A stretch of 64,000 bases of DNA from contig NC_134770.1 of NCBI RefSeq assembly GCF_050436995.1, positions 3,296,501 through 3,360,500 on the forward strand. The letters run 5' to 3'. The translations under genes and the position numbers were made by a program. The notes under the pieces are model-generated. The model searched no databases and was not told the DNA's origin. It saw nothing but the letters and a program-made list of their open reading frames with translations. Positions 45,896 to 56,224 of the stretch are shown here, piece after piece. The DNA comes from Anticarsia gemmatalis. Taxonomy: Eukaryota > Arthropoda > Insecta > Lepidoptera > Erebidae. Position 1 is the stretch's first letter. Each line of letters begins with the position of its first letter.

Positions 45896-45906
45896 TAAGA
45901 GGGCAA

Positions 45907-46702
45907 GTCTATTTTTTATATATTTAAAAATTTACAGGTATAGGTTTTTTGAAACATCTATTTTCGATCGATCGTCAACTAGAGCCTGGATTATTTTGGA
46001 TCTGTTCAAAAATCTTTATAAGACGATCTTCCATCGATCGTCAAATATCTACTAGCTAAATTACATCAAAGTAAGATCAACAGTTTAGTCTCGTTACCGT
46101 TACAGACAGACAGACATTCAAATGATTGCGATTATTACAATACAGTCATGTCTATAAGTTTTTTAGCAGCTGCGTTCGAACTCTAGTTTTGTGGTAGGAC
46201 GAATATTTAAAGCTACCCTCTTCAGTGATGTGTTGATGTAAACAACATGATCCGGATCATCCGTGTGAGTTGTGGGCCTCCTCATCGCATCATGGATGAG
46301 TATTGACCGGTGTTCAATTCTGTGTGAAGTGGGGAGATTTGTTTCCTTTCTCGTAAAGTGGTTCAGCAAATTTCACACTGAATAAGTGCTAGATAAGTTA
46401 TCTGCTAGATAAAGTGAATGTATGAAGACAATTGTCAAAATTTAATCTGGTAAGCTATCTTATACTTATATCCACAAGTGGTGAAACAATTCTTAAAAGT
46501 TGCTTGAGCGTTGCTACACATATAAGCGGAACGGCATTCATCGGCCTAGCTGACCGGTTAAATCAAACATGCAAAGATAAATATTTGACCGATATGGAAT
46601 ATATTTTGCATGACGGTATACCATTTTTCGGCAACGACAGAGGCTAGTTTTAAATAATGAAACTGCAAAACAACACCCGGACTTGCCTAATCCTACTTAT
46701 TA
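45907..46702. other. Unassigned stretch with TIR-element fragment
   Basis: About 46505-46575 (GAGCGTTGCTACACATATAA, GGCATTCATCGGCCTAGC) is a fragment of the 2414-2580 MITE family. CGATCGATCGTCAA repeats occur at about 45966 and 46034. The minus-strand frame at 46163-46369 has no known domain. Confidence 0.5.
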
Positions 46703-46918
46703 TCTATACAATATTAAAAATGCGAAAGTTTGTGAGTATGTATAGATGTTTATTATTCTTTCACACATATTCTACTGAATCGATTACGATAAATTTGGTA
46801 CATAGGTAGCTGAAGACCCAGAATAACACATAGGCTACTTTTTATCGCGGAGTGCCCGAGTGATCGGGACTTACACGGGAAGGGTTTCCACGCGGACAAA
46901 GTCGCGGGCGGCCTCTAG
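46703..46918 (+). mobile_element. Non-autonomous Helitron-type element, family C
   Basis: Starts TCTATACAATATTAAAAATG, body TTCTTTCACACATATTCTAC, CATAGGCTACTTTTTATCG, hairpin CGCGGACAAAGTCGCG and terminal CTAG before T. Confidence 0.8.
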
Positions 46919-47261
46919 TTTTCAATAAACTATGCTTTACATCAAACAGAAATTGATTCACTACAGTGCCTAAATAATGACAATGCTAACAATTTTGTAG
47001 TCCAATAGGTGTTGAAGCGTATAAATGACGTCACGAAAGCTTTGGGAGAGGCCTGACCACTCGACTGTGAGGGCACGTCAATGAAACGGACATTCGGTTA
47101 CATTTGTAATTGCTTTGTTGTAGCTGTGTATGAATGAATGGCTGAATTATGCGTTAGCTATAATGTCGATATTATTTGTACGATTCGCGTTTCCACTGTA
47201 CATACATACATGTCATACATATAGTATATATTAGCTTAGCCTTTGCTCCAAACTATGTACT
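46919..47261. other. Unassigned stretch
   Basis: No gene or repeat recognised; a TGACGTCA lies at about 47028. Confidence 0.4.
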
Positions 47262-47480
47262 CGGCTTCCAGTCTCACCTGATGAAGCTGGATACCAGTGT
47301 TTTACATAGCGACTGCCTATCTGACCTCCACAACCCAGTTATCGGGGATATAACACGATACCCTTCGGTAAGACTGGTTGTCAGACTTTCAAGCTTCTGA
47401 CTACTGTTAACGACTGTCAAAGACCTTCGAAAATTTCTGCCGGGTCCCACAATTTAACGTGCTTTCCGTAACACGGGGAA
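47262..47480 (-). mobile_element. 5S-derived SINE, family 1, 5'-truncated
   Basis: Complement contains CGTGTTACGGAAAGCACGTT, GACCCGGCAGAAATTT, CAGAAGCTTGAAAGTCTGAC and CTGGGTTGTGGAGGTCAGAT, ending GAGACTGGAAGCCGAG. Confidence 0.8.
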
Positions 47481-47499
47481 CTCGAAATGTATAAGATGG

Positions 47500-47650
47500 T
47501 CCACACGGACCCACAGAACAACCTCGGCAAGCGTGGTTTTACCTCAGTGGTCGAAACTTTCCTTGCTTCATTCACAACTACTACCTGACCTTTTTGAAGG
47601 GCATCACCGATATGATCAGTATAGGTCAATAGATCCCTATTGGCATATAG
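47500..47650 (-). mobile_element. LINE 3' coding fragment
   Basis: The minus strand encodes YTDHIGDALQKGQVVVVNEA then a frame-broken remainder, similar to the ADHIGEVL and QDHIGDVL fragments at 14388 and 58384. No intact frame. Confidence 0.6.
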
Positions 47651-48308
47651 GTATATGCGCCTCCTGTGTTACCACTTACTTTCGCATGATATTTTTTAGT
47701 ACATATAGTTATTTTGCTTATACAAGATTTTAATTATCAAAAGCAGCATTTTTATGGATTCATAAGGATCATAAATTAATTTAGCTTATAACGTAGTCTT
47801 TGTTAAACGTTGAAAAGAAAACTAATTTCATAAAGTTATCTTCTTCTGTTACTATGGAAAATTTTTTTCTTAATAAACATATTTATTTTTTATGTCATTT
47901 ACAATGGGTAGCGTTTGGTCACATATTATTTATTTATTTATTTATAGACACGCCAACAGTATACATATACAACTTTGTAAGATATAATATGATATTCAGT
48001 ATGTAATTCTTATTTGCTTAGCCTTTGCTTATTTTGCCTTTATTATTATATTATGATGATTCTTGGTTCTTATCATCAGGATTCGAACCCATCCCATACC
48101 AAACCTAGACAAGCAAATTTTGATTTTTACCGATTTTTTTTATCGCAATTATTTACCAAAATGATATATTTCAGTAAAGCAATGTTATTTAGTCAAAGGC
48201 CACATCCTCGGTGGTCCGACAATGTACAACGCTCCGATACACTTCAATACAACACGCTCTATTAAAATGTCCCCCTACATATTATGTGTACTTATTTATA
48301 GAGATCAG
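47651..48308. other. Unassigned AT-rich stretch
   Basis: A minus-strand B-box scrap (AGGATTCGAACCCATCC) at about 48079. Short frames have no domain. Confidence 0.4.
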
Positions 48309-48403
48309 TAGCTCGATTCTCTACTACTATCGACTACCGACAACCGACCTGTCATCGAGATATTTTGTATGAAAATCTGATCAGCGCCTCTGACGGACAA
48401 CAA
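48309..48403 (+). mobile_element. MITE, TAGCTCGATTCTCTAC family, truncated
   Basis: TAGCTCGATTCTCTACTACT, CGACTACCGACAACCGACC, AGCGCCTCTGACGGAC, then a break; the right half is lost. Confidence 0.75.
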
Positions 48404-48445
48404 GTCGCTCCCGTCCTTTATGCACTATATATATAGGTAATACCC

Positions 48446-48530
48446 ATGTTCCCAATCCGCGTGGTGGACTCAGGCTTAGCCCCTTTCTCGTTCTAGGAGA
48501 CACTCTTGACCAGTAGTACCCAAGTGCTTA
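48446..48530 (+). mobile_element. SINE tail fragment
   Basis: TTCCCAATCCGCGTGGTGGA, CTCAGGCTTAGCCCCTTTCT, GGAGACACTCTTGACCAGTA. Same tail as 59478-61567. Confidence 0.75.
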
Positions 48531-49500
48531 TAATCGGCAGCTATTCTCATCGTAAGGAATCAGAACAATTCAATTTTTATATTATTTTTCATAACCTCAG
48601 TAAAAAACTGAATTAAGCATCAACACTTCACCCCATTGACGATTTTACCATCCTGGCAGGTGTTATTCCACAAATATCCAAAAATTAATTAAAATTACAA
48701 TAAATGAAGTTAGCTATTATTAGCATACAATATCTGTACGTACATTAACACTGGACTCCTACGTAATTCACATCGCAGTAGGGCAAGGCCCCGTGTCATT
48801 CATTCGTATTCAGACTAACAAAGTTCATTGCATTGAATCATATGATATGGTGAACTAGGATACTAGACCTAACTGTATGTTATATCTGTATTTTTATATA
48901 TGACTTTATTTGGTTATAATATATTATCATGGTTTTCGGAAAATTAAGTTGCCTATATTTTATTCTGGGCTTTTGTTATGCCAAATTTGGTGTATATCGG
49001 TTCAATAGTTTAGCCGTTGAAGCAGAATCGACAAGAATTTCGCTTTTATTTAAAACTAAACCCTAGATTAGGTCATCTACAGCAAGTCCTAGATTCTGCA
49101 TAGATTTCCATCGGGCTAACTGTTCCTACGAAATGACTTTTTGATCGCAATTGTTATCCCACAATTTTTTTTAGAATGTTTGTTTGTTCGTTAAATATAA
49201 AATCCATAACCATCAAACTGATTCTCAACACTATACAACTTAATGCCAAATTAATACCATGTTGTAGTCTACTTATTCCTCGAAACATACAGCAAATCAT
49301 TTCAAATCCAGGCAGATTTGCAGACAAATGCTAGTCTAGCATAAAAGCCCAATCGAATCCAAAACCAGCTTAAAATATGCAGACGGTGCATAGCAGTATT
49401 ATTGCATTGTCATCAAATTTACATATTTATACGAAATACAGCCGACATGATATGTAGGTCAAATACGAAGATTTGAAACTTGTATTCATAATATACTATA
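48531..49500. other. Unassigned stretch
   Basis: A Helitron-like scrap (ATGCCAAATTTGGTGTATAT, TAGTTTAGCCGTTGAAGCAG) at about 48978-49040. No gene. Confidence 0.4.
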
Positions 49501-49753
49501 CTAGCTGATCCGCGCAACTTCGCTTACGTCACATAAGAGAGAATAAGTCATAATTTTCCCCGTTTTTATAACATTTTTCACTGGTACTCTGCTTCTTTTG
49601 GTCGTAGCTTGATGATATATATCCTATAGCCTTCCTCAGTAAATAGGCTATCCAACAGTAAAATAATTTTTCAATTCGCACCTGTACTAGTTCCTGAGAT
49701 TAGCGCGTTCAAACAAACAAACAAACTCTTCAGCTTTATAATATTAGTATAGA
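49501..49753 (-). mobile_element. Non-autonomous Helitron-type element, family A
   Basis: Complement starts TCTATACTAATATTATAAAG and ends GCGAAGTTGCGCGGATCAGC then TAG. Close to the 2615-2860 copy but inverted. Confidence 0.85.
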
Positions 49754-50014
49754 TAATATACTGTATTATGTATCTTCAATGTATCGAGATCTAGATCAGC
49801 CAGATGCGGTTCTATTCGTTTTGCGAAGGAAAATGTTGACCTTGAAATGGTTTTGCGTCCAGTTTCTATTTTATCCAGTTGTATGTTTGTAACTCTAACG
49901 TAAAAGCTACCTACTGAATAGGTATTGATAAAATTTTGAATTTGACTTTTTAACTTCATCCAAAGGATGGCTGGGGCAGAATGCCCGCAACATTACGTGA
50001 GCCTTGTGTAAATT
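49754..50014. other. Short unassigned stretch with a minus-strand frame
   Basis: The 71-codon frame at 49744-49959 (residues TGRKTISRSTFSFAKR near the middle) overlaps the Helitron end and has no domain I recognise. It could be an old element fragment. Confidence 0.3.
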
Positions 50015-50220
50015 TTACTAATTAATATGATATATACGAAAGTTTTGGAGGATAGATGAATGTGTCAATGTATATATGTTTATTACTTTTTTCGAAACAT
50101 CTATAGAACGGATTTTATTTAAATTTGGTACACTGACAGCTTACAACTTCAATGAACACATAGGATGCTTTTTACCACCGGCAATATTTTTACGCGACCG
50201 AAGTCGCGGTTAAAAGCTAG
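50015..50220 (+). mobile_element. Helitron-type element, family C, diverged
   Basis: TAATTAATATGATATATACG, AAATTTGGTACACTGACAGC, CACATAGGATGCTTTTTACC, hairpin CGCGACCGAAGTCGCG, ending CTAG. Confidence 0.65.
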
Positions 50221-50561
50221 CACACAAATAAACAAATTGGGCTGTAAATTATGATCTTAGTAACAATAGTACACAATAAACAGTTTTATTGTTCCTTAAT
50301 CTTATTCAAAGTACAAAATAAAACATCGTTAAGTAAATAAAGATGTTGAAACAAAAATAAAAACACGAACAAGTTCTAGATTAAAAGAAACGTTTTTACA
50401 ACTGTCTTACCCAGTTCCAGTTTATAATACTGTAACAATGAAACGGTTACGCTAGAGAAGGGAAATGTCGATAAAGATATACAATTGAATTTTTAGTTTT
50501 AATATTGTCGTGTGTAGTCCGTACTAGTATTTTCTTTATCAGTTTATTAGATCATTGTAGA
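50221..50561. other. Unassigned AT-rich stretch
   Basis: No gene or repeat recognised. Confidence 0.5.
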
Positions 50562-50775
50562 TGACTGCCTCCGTGGCGCAGTGGTTTAGGTCGCCACACC
50601 GATACCACTGCAACGGGAGGTCGTGGGTTCGATTCCCACACGGGACAATTATTTGTGCGATCCACAAATAATTGTTTCGGGTTTGGTTGTGCTTTGTGTC
50701 CGTTGTTTGTATGTTTGTAAAAGTCCCCGCGACACAAGAGCAATTCTTAGTGCGGGAGTTGTCTTTTTAAAGAAT
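50562..50775 (+). mobile_element. tRNA-derived SINE
   Basis: TGACTGCCTCCGTGGCGCAG, B box GGTTCGATTCCCACACGG, body ATCCACAAATAATTGTTTCG, GTTGTGCTTTGTGTCCGTTG and AGAGCAATTCTTAGTGCGGG, then TTGTCTTTTT. The best-preserved copy in the window. Confidence 0.92.
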
Positions 50776-52049
50776 AGAATAGAAGAATTGTTTCAAAGTG
50801 AAGTCACTTTACTACATTTGAAAAAAAAGAAAAATGTCTGTCTTCAATACCAACGAGATATAATATTTTGTTTTCTATTTTCAACCGGAATCAAAGAAAG
50901 AAGATAGTTTTCACATATAACGATGTCTTAAATTAAAAGCAGAACTGTTTTGGAAAAAATGTGTCACACATAGCCACTGAAAACTTTTTTTAAAAGCTTA
51001 TGTATTCATGTTGAAATCTACATAGTAACGTATATCCAAATTAAGCTGAATTCGGAATATCTAGAAATTTCTATTTCAACAAATTATAATTAGTCTACCA
51101 AATTATCACAACGAAATCGACAATACCACTGCAATTTCTCAAAGCAAGCGTACTAACAAAGCCTTATCAAATATCAGTACAGACATCAAAGTGCCGATCA
51201 TCCCGACTGATGTTTCTACTACATAATTGCTCTGCCATTGATTTTGACTTACGAGCCATGAAAGCCATTGAGTTCGCCGACAGAGACGAGCTTGTAATTG
51301 TATCGATAAATTAATGTAAAATGCAGATGGCTTAAGGCGGGAATTGTACGTCACGTTTTTAATGTTTAAATTCTTTTATGTTGGTTACTTTTTATTTTGG
51401 CTGTACGTAAGGTTTGTGGATGTAATTATAGCTGAAATGGATAGTGAATGTGAATTACGTGTAGTTAGTTTCTTACATTGAAATACTTAGAAAATCTATC
51501 AATCTTTTAAGCATCTATTAGTTGAACATATATTATATACATAAAACTGTTGTTTTCCTCTTGTTTGATTTATTGACTTAAGTTATCAACAGCCATTGGA
51601 TTTGAATCTTCAGACCTGTAATTCGGCGTATCATACTTATACTCAGTTTGGTTCAATTTTTCACAAGAGTTTACTACAATCGAAACGTTCAGTAAAAAAT
51701 CCGTAAGTCAGTCATAAAAATCTTATACTCTGTACATTTCTCACCATCCATTACCCAAAATATCCAAAAAATATCGATATAACTCTATCGACATTTCCCA
51801 TCACTAAACGGCGGTGAGCTAGAGTGACCACAGCGCTTCCGTGGACTGTTCCGACCTCTGATTATAAATTGTGGGCCCTTTATTGTCGTTAAATAGTGCA
51901 GTGCACGGTGTGGTTGCCCTACGACATTCTGTGGTCGGCGACGTGGAGCCGGCGAGGAGTTACACTAAATTGTTGTAAATAGGTTAACTATGCTTTGTTT
52001 ATATGGTTTGTTTACTAATATGGTTAAGTCTTACTTGATGGGAGGTTAC
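50776..52049. other. Mostly unassigned; GC-rich patch at 51800-51975
   Basis: 51800-51975 is clearly GC- and CpG-richer than the flanks and free of repeats I recognise. A TATAAAT lies at 51863, but no initiator at the right distance or DPE could be matched. It may be an exon or promoter patch. The 71-codon minus-strand frame at 51139-51354 has no known domain. Confidence 0.35.
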
Positions 52050-52129
52050 TTTAACCCCTGACGTAAAAGGTTTCGTATTTTGAGATTGATGTGTCCATGT
52101 CCATGTGTTTGTCTGTAACATCGTAACTC

Positions 52130-52167
52130 CTAAACGAATTGAATTCTTAGGAATTCAATTCGTTTAG
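52130..52167. repeat. 38 bp palindrome with TTAG loop
   Basis: Arms CTAAACGAATTGAATTC and its exact inverse, loop TTAG (52147-52150). Confidence 0.95.
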
Positions 52168-52173
52168 TCTAAG

Positions 52174-52207
52174 TAATATCATAATCAGTTAGCTGATTAT
52201 GATATTA
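52174..52207. repeat. 34 bp palindrome with TTAG loop
   Basis: 15 bp arms TAATATCATAATCAG and the exact inverse, loop TTAG (52189-52192). It lies 6 bp after the previous palindrome and shares the loop sequence. Confidence 0.95.
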
Positions 52208-52485
52208 TTTTGAAAGCTGGTGAGGTCATATTGTGTAACAGAGCTACGATATTTAAAGATCTGCTTAGTAGTCAAATATCCATTTTATTTTACTTTTGCA
52301 CTGAGATATTTTTTTTTATATCTTACAAATTAACTAATCTAAAAAATAGGGAAAACAGAAATACAAACACAAAAACAAATATTTTTATAGCTGCCTAATC
52401 ACAGTCAAAGAAAGTTTTACTTTTAAGGTACGGTTCCATCAAGATATATACCTATCTATAAAATGGCGTCTAGCTATTATTATTT

Positions 52486-52750
52486 TTTTTATACCACGAC
52501 GGTGGCAAACAGGCATGCGGCCCGCCTGATGGTAAGCGGTTACCGCAGCCTATGGACGCTTGCAACACCAGGGGCGTCACGTGCGCGTTGCCGACCCTTC
52601 AAAAACCTATTTACCCCCTTCTTGAAGAACCCCATACTGTAGTTCCCAGGGAAAACCTCGGCAGGGAGCTCATTCCATAGCGGGATCGTTCGCGGGAGAA
52701 AATTTCTCTGAAACCGCACTGTGCGCGACCATTTAGGTTCCAATGTATGC
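52486..52750 (-). mobile_element. LINE 3' end, 5'-truncated
   Basis: Minus strand: coding C-terminus, then 3' UTR with CAGGCGGGCCGCATGCCTGT and GCCACCGTCGTGGTATAAAA, ending in an A-rich run. This layout is typical of a common lepidopteran non-LTR retrotransposon, possibly Jockey-like. 5' truncation near 52750 is the usual outcome of target-primed reverse transcription. Confidence 0.8.
52540..52743 (-). pseudogene. Non-LTR retrotransposon reverse transcriptase, C-terminal fragment
   Basis: Segments RTVRFQRNFLPRTIPLWNEL, PAEVFPGNYSMGFFKKGVNR, FLKGRQR. The order R..FLPRT..LWN.LP..VFP....F K..VNRFLKGR is a hallmark of the C-terminal tail of lepidopteran LINE polymerases. The catalytic reverse transcriptase and endonuclease domains are absent, so this is a dead fragment. 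Confidence 0.8.
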
Positions 52751-52754
52751 GGAT

Positions 52755-53480
52755 GAGCTGTCTGACGATTAATTATTTAATGGGTCAAGAACAGTCTGTG
52801 CAATTCATTAATAGTATTTTAATACAACATCTATACTCTGCTTGTGACCAATAGGAATGGTCATTACGCCTGCGCCCTTTCTGCAAACATGGTTCTTAAA
52901 CACGCAAGTCTATCTGTTACGCTTCAAGGCTAAATTGCTGTACTGATTTTAGTAAAATTAAGCATAAAGATAGTATAAAACTTGGGGCGAAACATAGGCT
53001 ACAAACATTTTCAAATTTTACTTCTTTACCAAACTTTACCTTTACAAGCGAGTAAACTCAGGCAGGTGAACTATATTTAGTTTAAACTGTATTTATCATA
53101 GTATATTAATCCCGAAATTAAAAGGAAACAATGATACATAAAATACGACTGTAATATTTTGGCAAAAGTCCAAAATGGTTACCGTTAAACAATTAGTTGC
53201 AATTTTTGCTAAAAGCACTTTTCAATTCGTTTTATTTGTAATGGGATTTCTTGAAATTTAAGCGAAAATAAGTGAAAAATACATACTTCTGTGAATTTTA
53301 GTGACCTTTTTATTGTTTAAAGGCAACTCTTGCATTAAGTATTTTTGTATTTCAGGGACTTTTACAAACATACAAAATAAAAAGTCCGTTAAAACTGTGT
53401 TTTGCCAACGGCTACTTCATATTGGACATTCACAGAATTATTTATTAGCTAACTCTTTCCAGCAAGAGCTATTGAATGAA
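52755..53480. other. Unassigned AT-rich stretch
   Basis: No gene or repeat recognised apart from degenerate Helitron-like phrases. Confidence 0.45.
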
Positions 53481-53590
53481 TTGTAATGAAATGTGGTACA
53501 CAGATAGTTAATAACTTGGATTAACGGTTACTGTTTACCCTGGGAAAATATTTTAACGCAGACGAAGTCGCGGGCATAAGCTTATAGATG
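53481..53590 (+). mobile_element. Helitron-type 3' end, decayed
   Basis: AAATGTGGTACACAGATAGT, GTTTACCCTGGGAAAATATT, hairpin region CGCAGACGAAGTCGCGGGCA, terminal TTATAG in place of CTAG. Confidence 0.6.
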
Positions 53591-53824
53591 TATCGTGTAT
53601 GCCCAGGTTTTTCTAAGTTCTTGGACTATTATAGACATGACTCCAGGGTCAAAATAAGATCTTTGTTTCGATTCTTGAGCTAGCTAACGCGTGGTTAGCA
53701 ACTAGATAGCATTTACTTTCCTTCCAGAGATGCTCAGCTCAAATAACATAGACCGGGTACCCATCTATAGACTGTCAGTGCTAATAGCCACTATTATTAT
53801 AATTTATTAATCGTTTAGTTAATG

Positions 53825-54050
53825 GTCCACCTAATGTCAAAGTTGTACAAAGCCCAGCTTTTGACATAGTTTAACGACTGTCATCTTAATTGCCAACAAC
53901 GATAGTCCGATATTTTACGTGCTCTACAAATCACGGAGACGGTCAGCTCAAATACCACATAGAGGACACCCATCTATAACATGTCCCCGCTAAGGTTGCT
54001 TAGCCTACAGATCGTTTATCGACCGGAGAGTACAACTGGCTACTCGCTAA
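53825..54050 (-). mobile_element. 5S-rRNA-derived SINE, family 2
   Basis: Complement: GTAGCCAGTTGTACTCTCCG, GTAGGCTAAGCAACCTTAGC, TATAGATGGGTGTCCTCTAT, CGTGATTTGTAGAGCACGTA, TAAGATGACAGTCGTTAAAC and a tail ending TTTGTACAACTTTGACATTA. A further head-like scrap lies at about 53730-53780. Confidence 0.8.
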
Positions 54051-54930
54051 GAAAATGTTGCCAGTTTTATATAAAGTTTCACTTTATTCGTTTTAATATA
54101 GCAACCCTGCCCTCGTTAGTGTGTCGTTGGTTCAACATTATTAAATATAAGTTTATTTTATAAGTATGTTTCATGCTCTTTACTTTGTGTTATTTTCTTG
54201 TAGTTGCAGTTAATGGTGAACAAATTGTAGTAGTTTAGGTTACTATGAAATGTATTTCGTTTATTCTTAAGAAGTATTTTTGAAAACGGTTATTTCTGTA
54301 TCGTTTAGTGCCTGTTTAAGCTTCGTTTTCACGAGTCGGTAAAGTTCTCTGTGCTTATACAGGGAATTGGATAGGGTTATTAGATTTTTCTCATTCTTAT
54401 TATTATAAAATAACATTTCAGCTTATGCCTTTAGTACTAATATAATCCTTAATTACTGTACAAGAGAAACAATATAGATTAGAATAAATCATTTCAGATT
54501 GTATATGGAAAATCTGACAAACATAGATATTGATGATGACTGAAACAGAGAACATAAACTAGACAATACCAAAAGCACTTTGCTCGATCTGTAAATCAAA
54601 CCCGAGACCTCATTATCAGCAGTCGGATATACTAACCATCACGCATTAGAGACTACAAAAATCATGCACGCATTCGTCAATAACAGCTGAATAATTTACA
54701 TACAGGCCCAAAATCTATTTCTTTCACAGCATACACCAAAGAACACCAACGCCAAAATGATTCCTAAAACAAACCTATCTAGCAATAAAGAAATTGGCTC
54801 TCACCAATATAGAACAGTAGTAACCAAAGCTAAAGCTCTCTGGTCACAGTTAGTCTGTCTTTACAGCCAGTATTAGAAACTTTAGATAACTACTTCCACG
54901 CTGCATTTACCCGCAAAAACTTATATTGTC
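54051..54930. other. Unassigned stretch
   Basis: A decayed minus-strand tRNA-like SINE head (AAATCAAACCCGAGACCTCA, then ACTAACCATCACGCATTAGA) at about 54593-54655. No gene. Confidence 0.45.
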
Positions 54931-54984
54931 TTACTTTGAATAGAAAATTGTGGAAATGGTGTAGAAAATTTTATGGAACATTCG

Positions 54985-55125
54985 AGAACGACGGTCGTAG
55001 CGCAGTGGTCGTCATGTTGTTAGTAAGACGCACAGGGTCGTGGTTTCAATACCCGTATAAAGGAGATGTGTGGTACGCTAATAGCTATTTTGGGCCGGTT
55101 CATAGCGATTTTACGTAAAACGCAA
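54985..55125 (+). mobile_element. tRNA-derived SINE, diverged
   Basis: ACGGTCGTAGCGCAGTGGTC, then GGGTCGTGGTTTCAATACCC, then CGCTAATAGCTATTTTGGG. A and B boxes are recognisable but mutated. Confidence 0.65.
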
Positions 55126-55290
55126 TGTGACTAACTAGTTCTTAGAACGGGAAGAATCTTTACAAGTAATTAATAATAGTATTATCGGTCGAAAAGATGA
55201 GTTAAGACGCATGAAATTCATTTAGTGCACGGTTTCCAAAAACTTCGTACGAATTTTGGTAATAGAAATCAACTTTACTAATGCCCTACT

Positions 55291-55650
55291 CTTGCTACAC
55301 ACATATTTGGCTCGACAATAATCGGCCTAGCCGGGCGGCAAAATCTAATATGTGTAGATCAGGGGCTCCCAACCTTTTCTTAGTCAGGGACCACTTTTAT
55401 ATAATTCTTGTTAGCAGGGACCACTATGTTAGTATATAGAAATAAAGTGTAATAATCATACTGAAAATTTAAAATTTTAAAATCATTCGCGGACCAGTTA
55501 CGACTTCTGCGGGCCACTCGTGGTCCGCGGACCACTGGTTGGGAACCACTGGTGTAGATAAATCCGATCGGCACAAGCCGATCAAGTGAGTCAAGTCGGT
55601 TTTGTTGTTCTATAAATATTGCCGAACCGAAAATAACGTGTATAGCAAGC
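55291..55650. mobile_element. TIR element (TTGCTACACA family) split by a hAT MITE
   Basis: Left CTTGCTACACACATATTTGG, right TATAGCAAGC, body CCGATCGGCACAAGCCGATC as in 2414-2580. Removing 55360-55559 leaves a continuous family body. Confidence 0.8.
55360..55551. mobile_element. hAT-type MITE
   Basis: 192 bp with ends CAGGGGCTCCCAACC and GGTTGGGAACCACTG, flanked by a perfect 8 bp target duplication GTGTAGAT (55352-55359 and 55552-55559). The 8 bp duplication and CAGNGG...CCCAACC ends are typical of hAT elements. Inner GGGACCAC and GTGGTCCGCGGACCAC motifs. No transposase. Confidence 0.9.
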
Positions 55651-55820
55651 CTTAAACACAGAAGATCTTTGAGGCTTATGAACAGAATGATTACACAGGT
55701 CCTATCACGCTTCATTTACCAGCCTATAATTACCATAAGACCTGAAATTAACCATAATAACCAAATTTACCACAACATTATCCTACATTATCCTTTAAAC
55801 ACAAGCCAAACATATTTATG

Positions 55821-56224
55821 TGCCTCTAGTGAAAAAGAGAATAAGTCCGATTTTGAGAAAATGACTTAAGTATACCAAAATTTTCTCAAAAAATGCTCAA
55901 ACGATTGGTGAAAAACAGATATTGCTTTTCTTCTAAAATGAGAAAGTTAGCAATATGCTAAAAGGGTTTACTGACACTAACCCTATTATTCATAAAAATA
56001 TATGTAGTTATGAAAGGCTTATAAAGAGTTTTGTTTCTTTCACTCCTTAGTGAAATGAAAGAGAGAAAACATATTATAGTAGTTTTTTAACTAAAATAGG
56101 TTTATAGTGTGTTTATGACAATTATGAATAAGAAAGTAAAAGTATTGCAAAAGTGGGATATAAGCGCAATCTAATTTCTCACCTCATTTTCGACTAATTC
56201 GAACTTATACCCTTTTTAACCTGA
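55821..56224. mobile_element. MITE, CCTCTAGTG...TATAAGTC family, split
   Basis: Left TGCCTCTAGTGAAAAAGAGA and ATAAGTCCGATTTTGAGAAA; right TCGAACTTATACCCTTTTTA. Interrupted at 55977-56137 by another MITE. Without that insertion it is close to the 249 bp copy at 23639-23887. Confidence 0.75.
55977..56137. mobile_element. MITE, ATTCATAAA-end family, nested
   Basis: Starts CTAACCCTATTATTCATAAA, centre TTTCTTTCACTCCTTAGTGA and GAGAGAAAACATATTATAGT, ends TTATGAATAAGAAAG. Younger than the MITE it splits. Confidence 0.75.

Larger units (their letters stand above)
44518..45906 (-). mobile_element. MITE, ATTCATAAA-end family, split by Harbinger
   Basis: Left part 44518-44651 carries CTCTTATTCATAAACACACT, TTTCATTTCGCTAAGGAGTG and ATATTTTTAGGAA. 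The missing end TAAGAGGGCAAG reappears at 45896 after the Harbinger element. Removing that element and one TAA restores a normal MITE end. Confidence 0.75.
52050..52240 (+). mobile_element. Dispersed repeat of the TTTAACCCCCGACG type, partial
   Basis: CTTTAACCCCTGACGTAAAA, GTGTCCATGTCCATGTGTTT, AACATCGTAACTCCTAAACG, then two palindromes, then TTTGAAAGCTGGTGAGGTCA. The 3' half of the family is missing. Confidence 0.6.
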
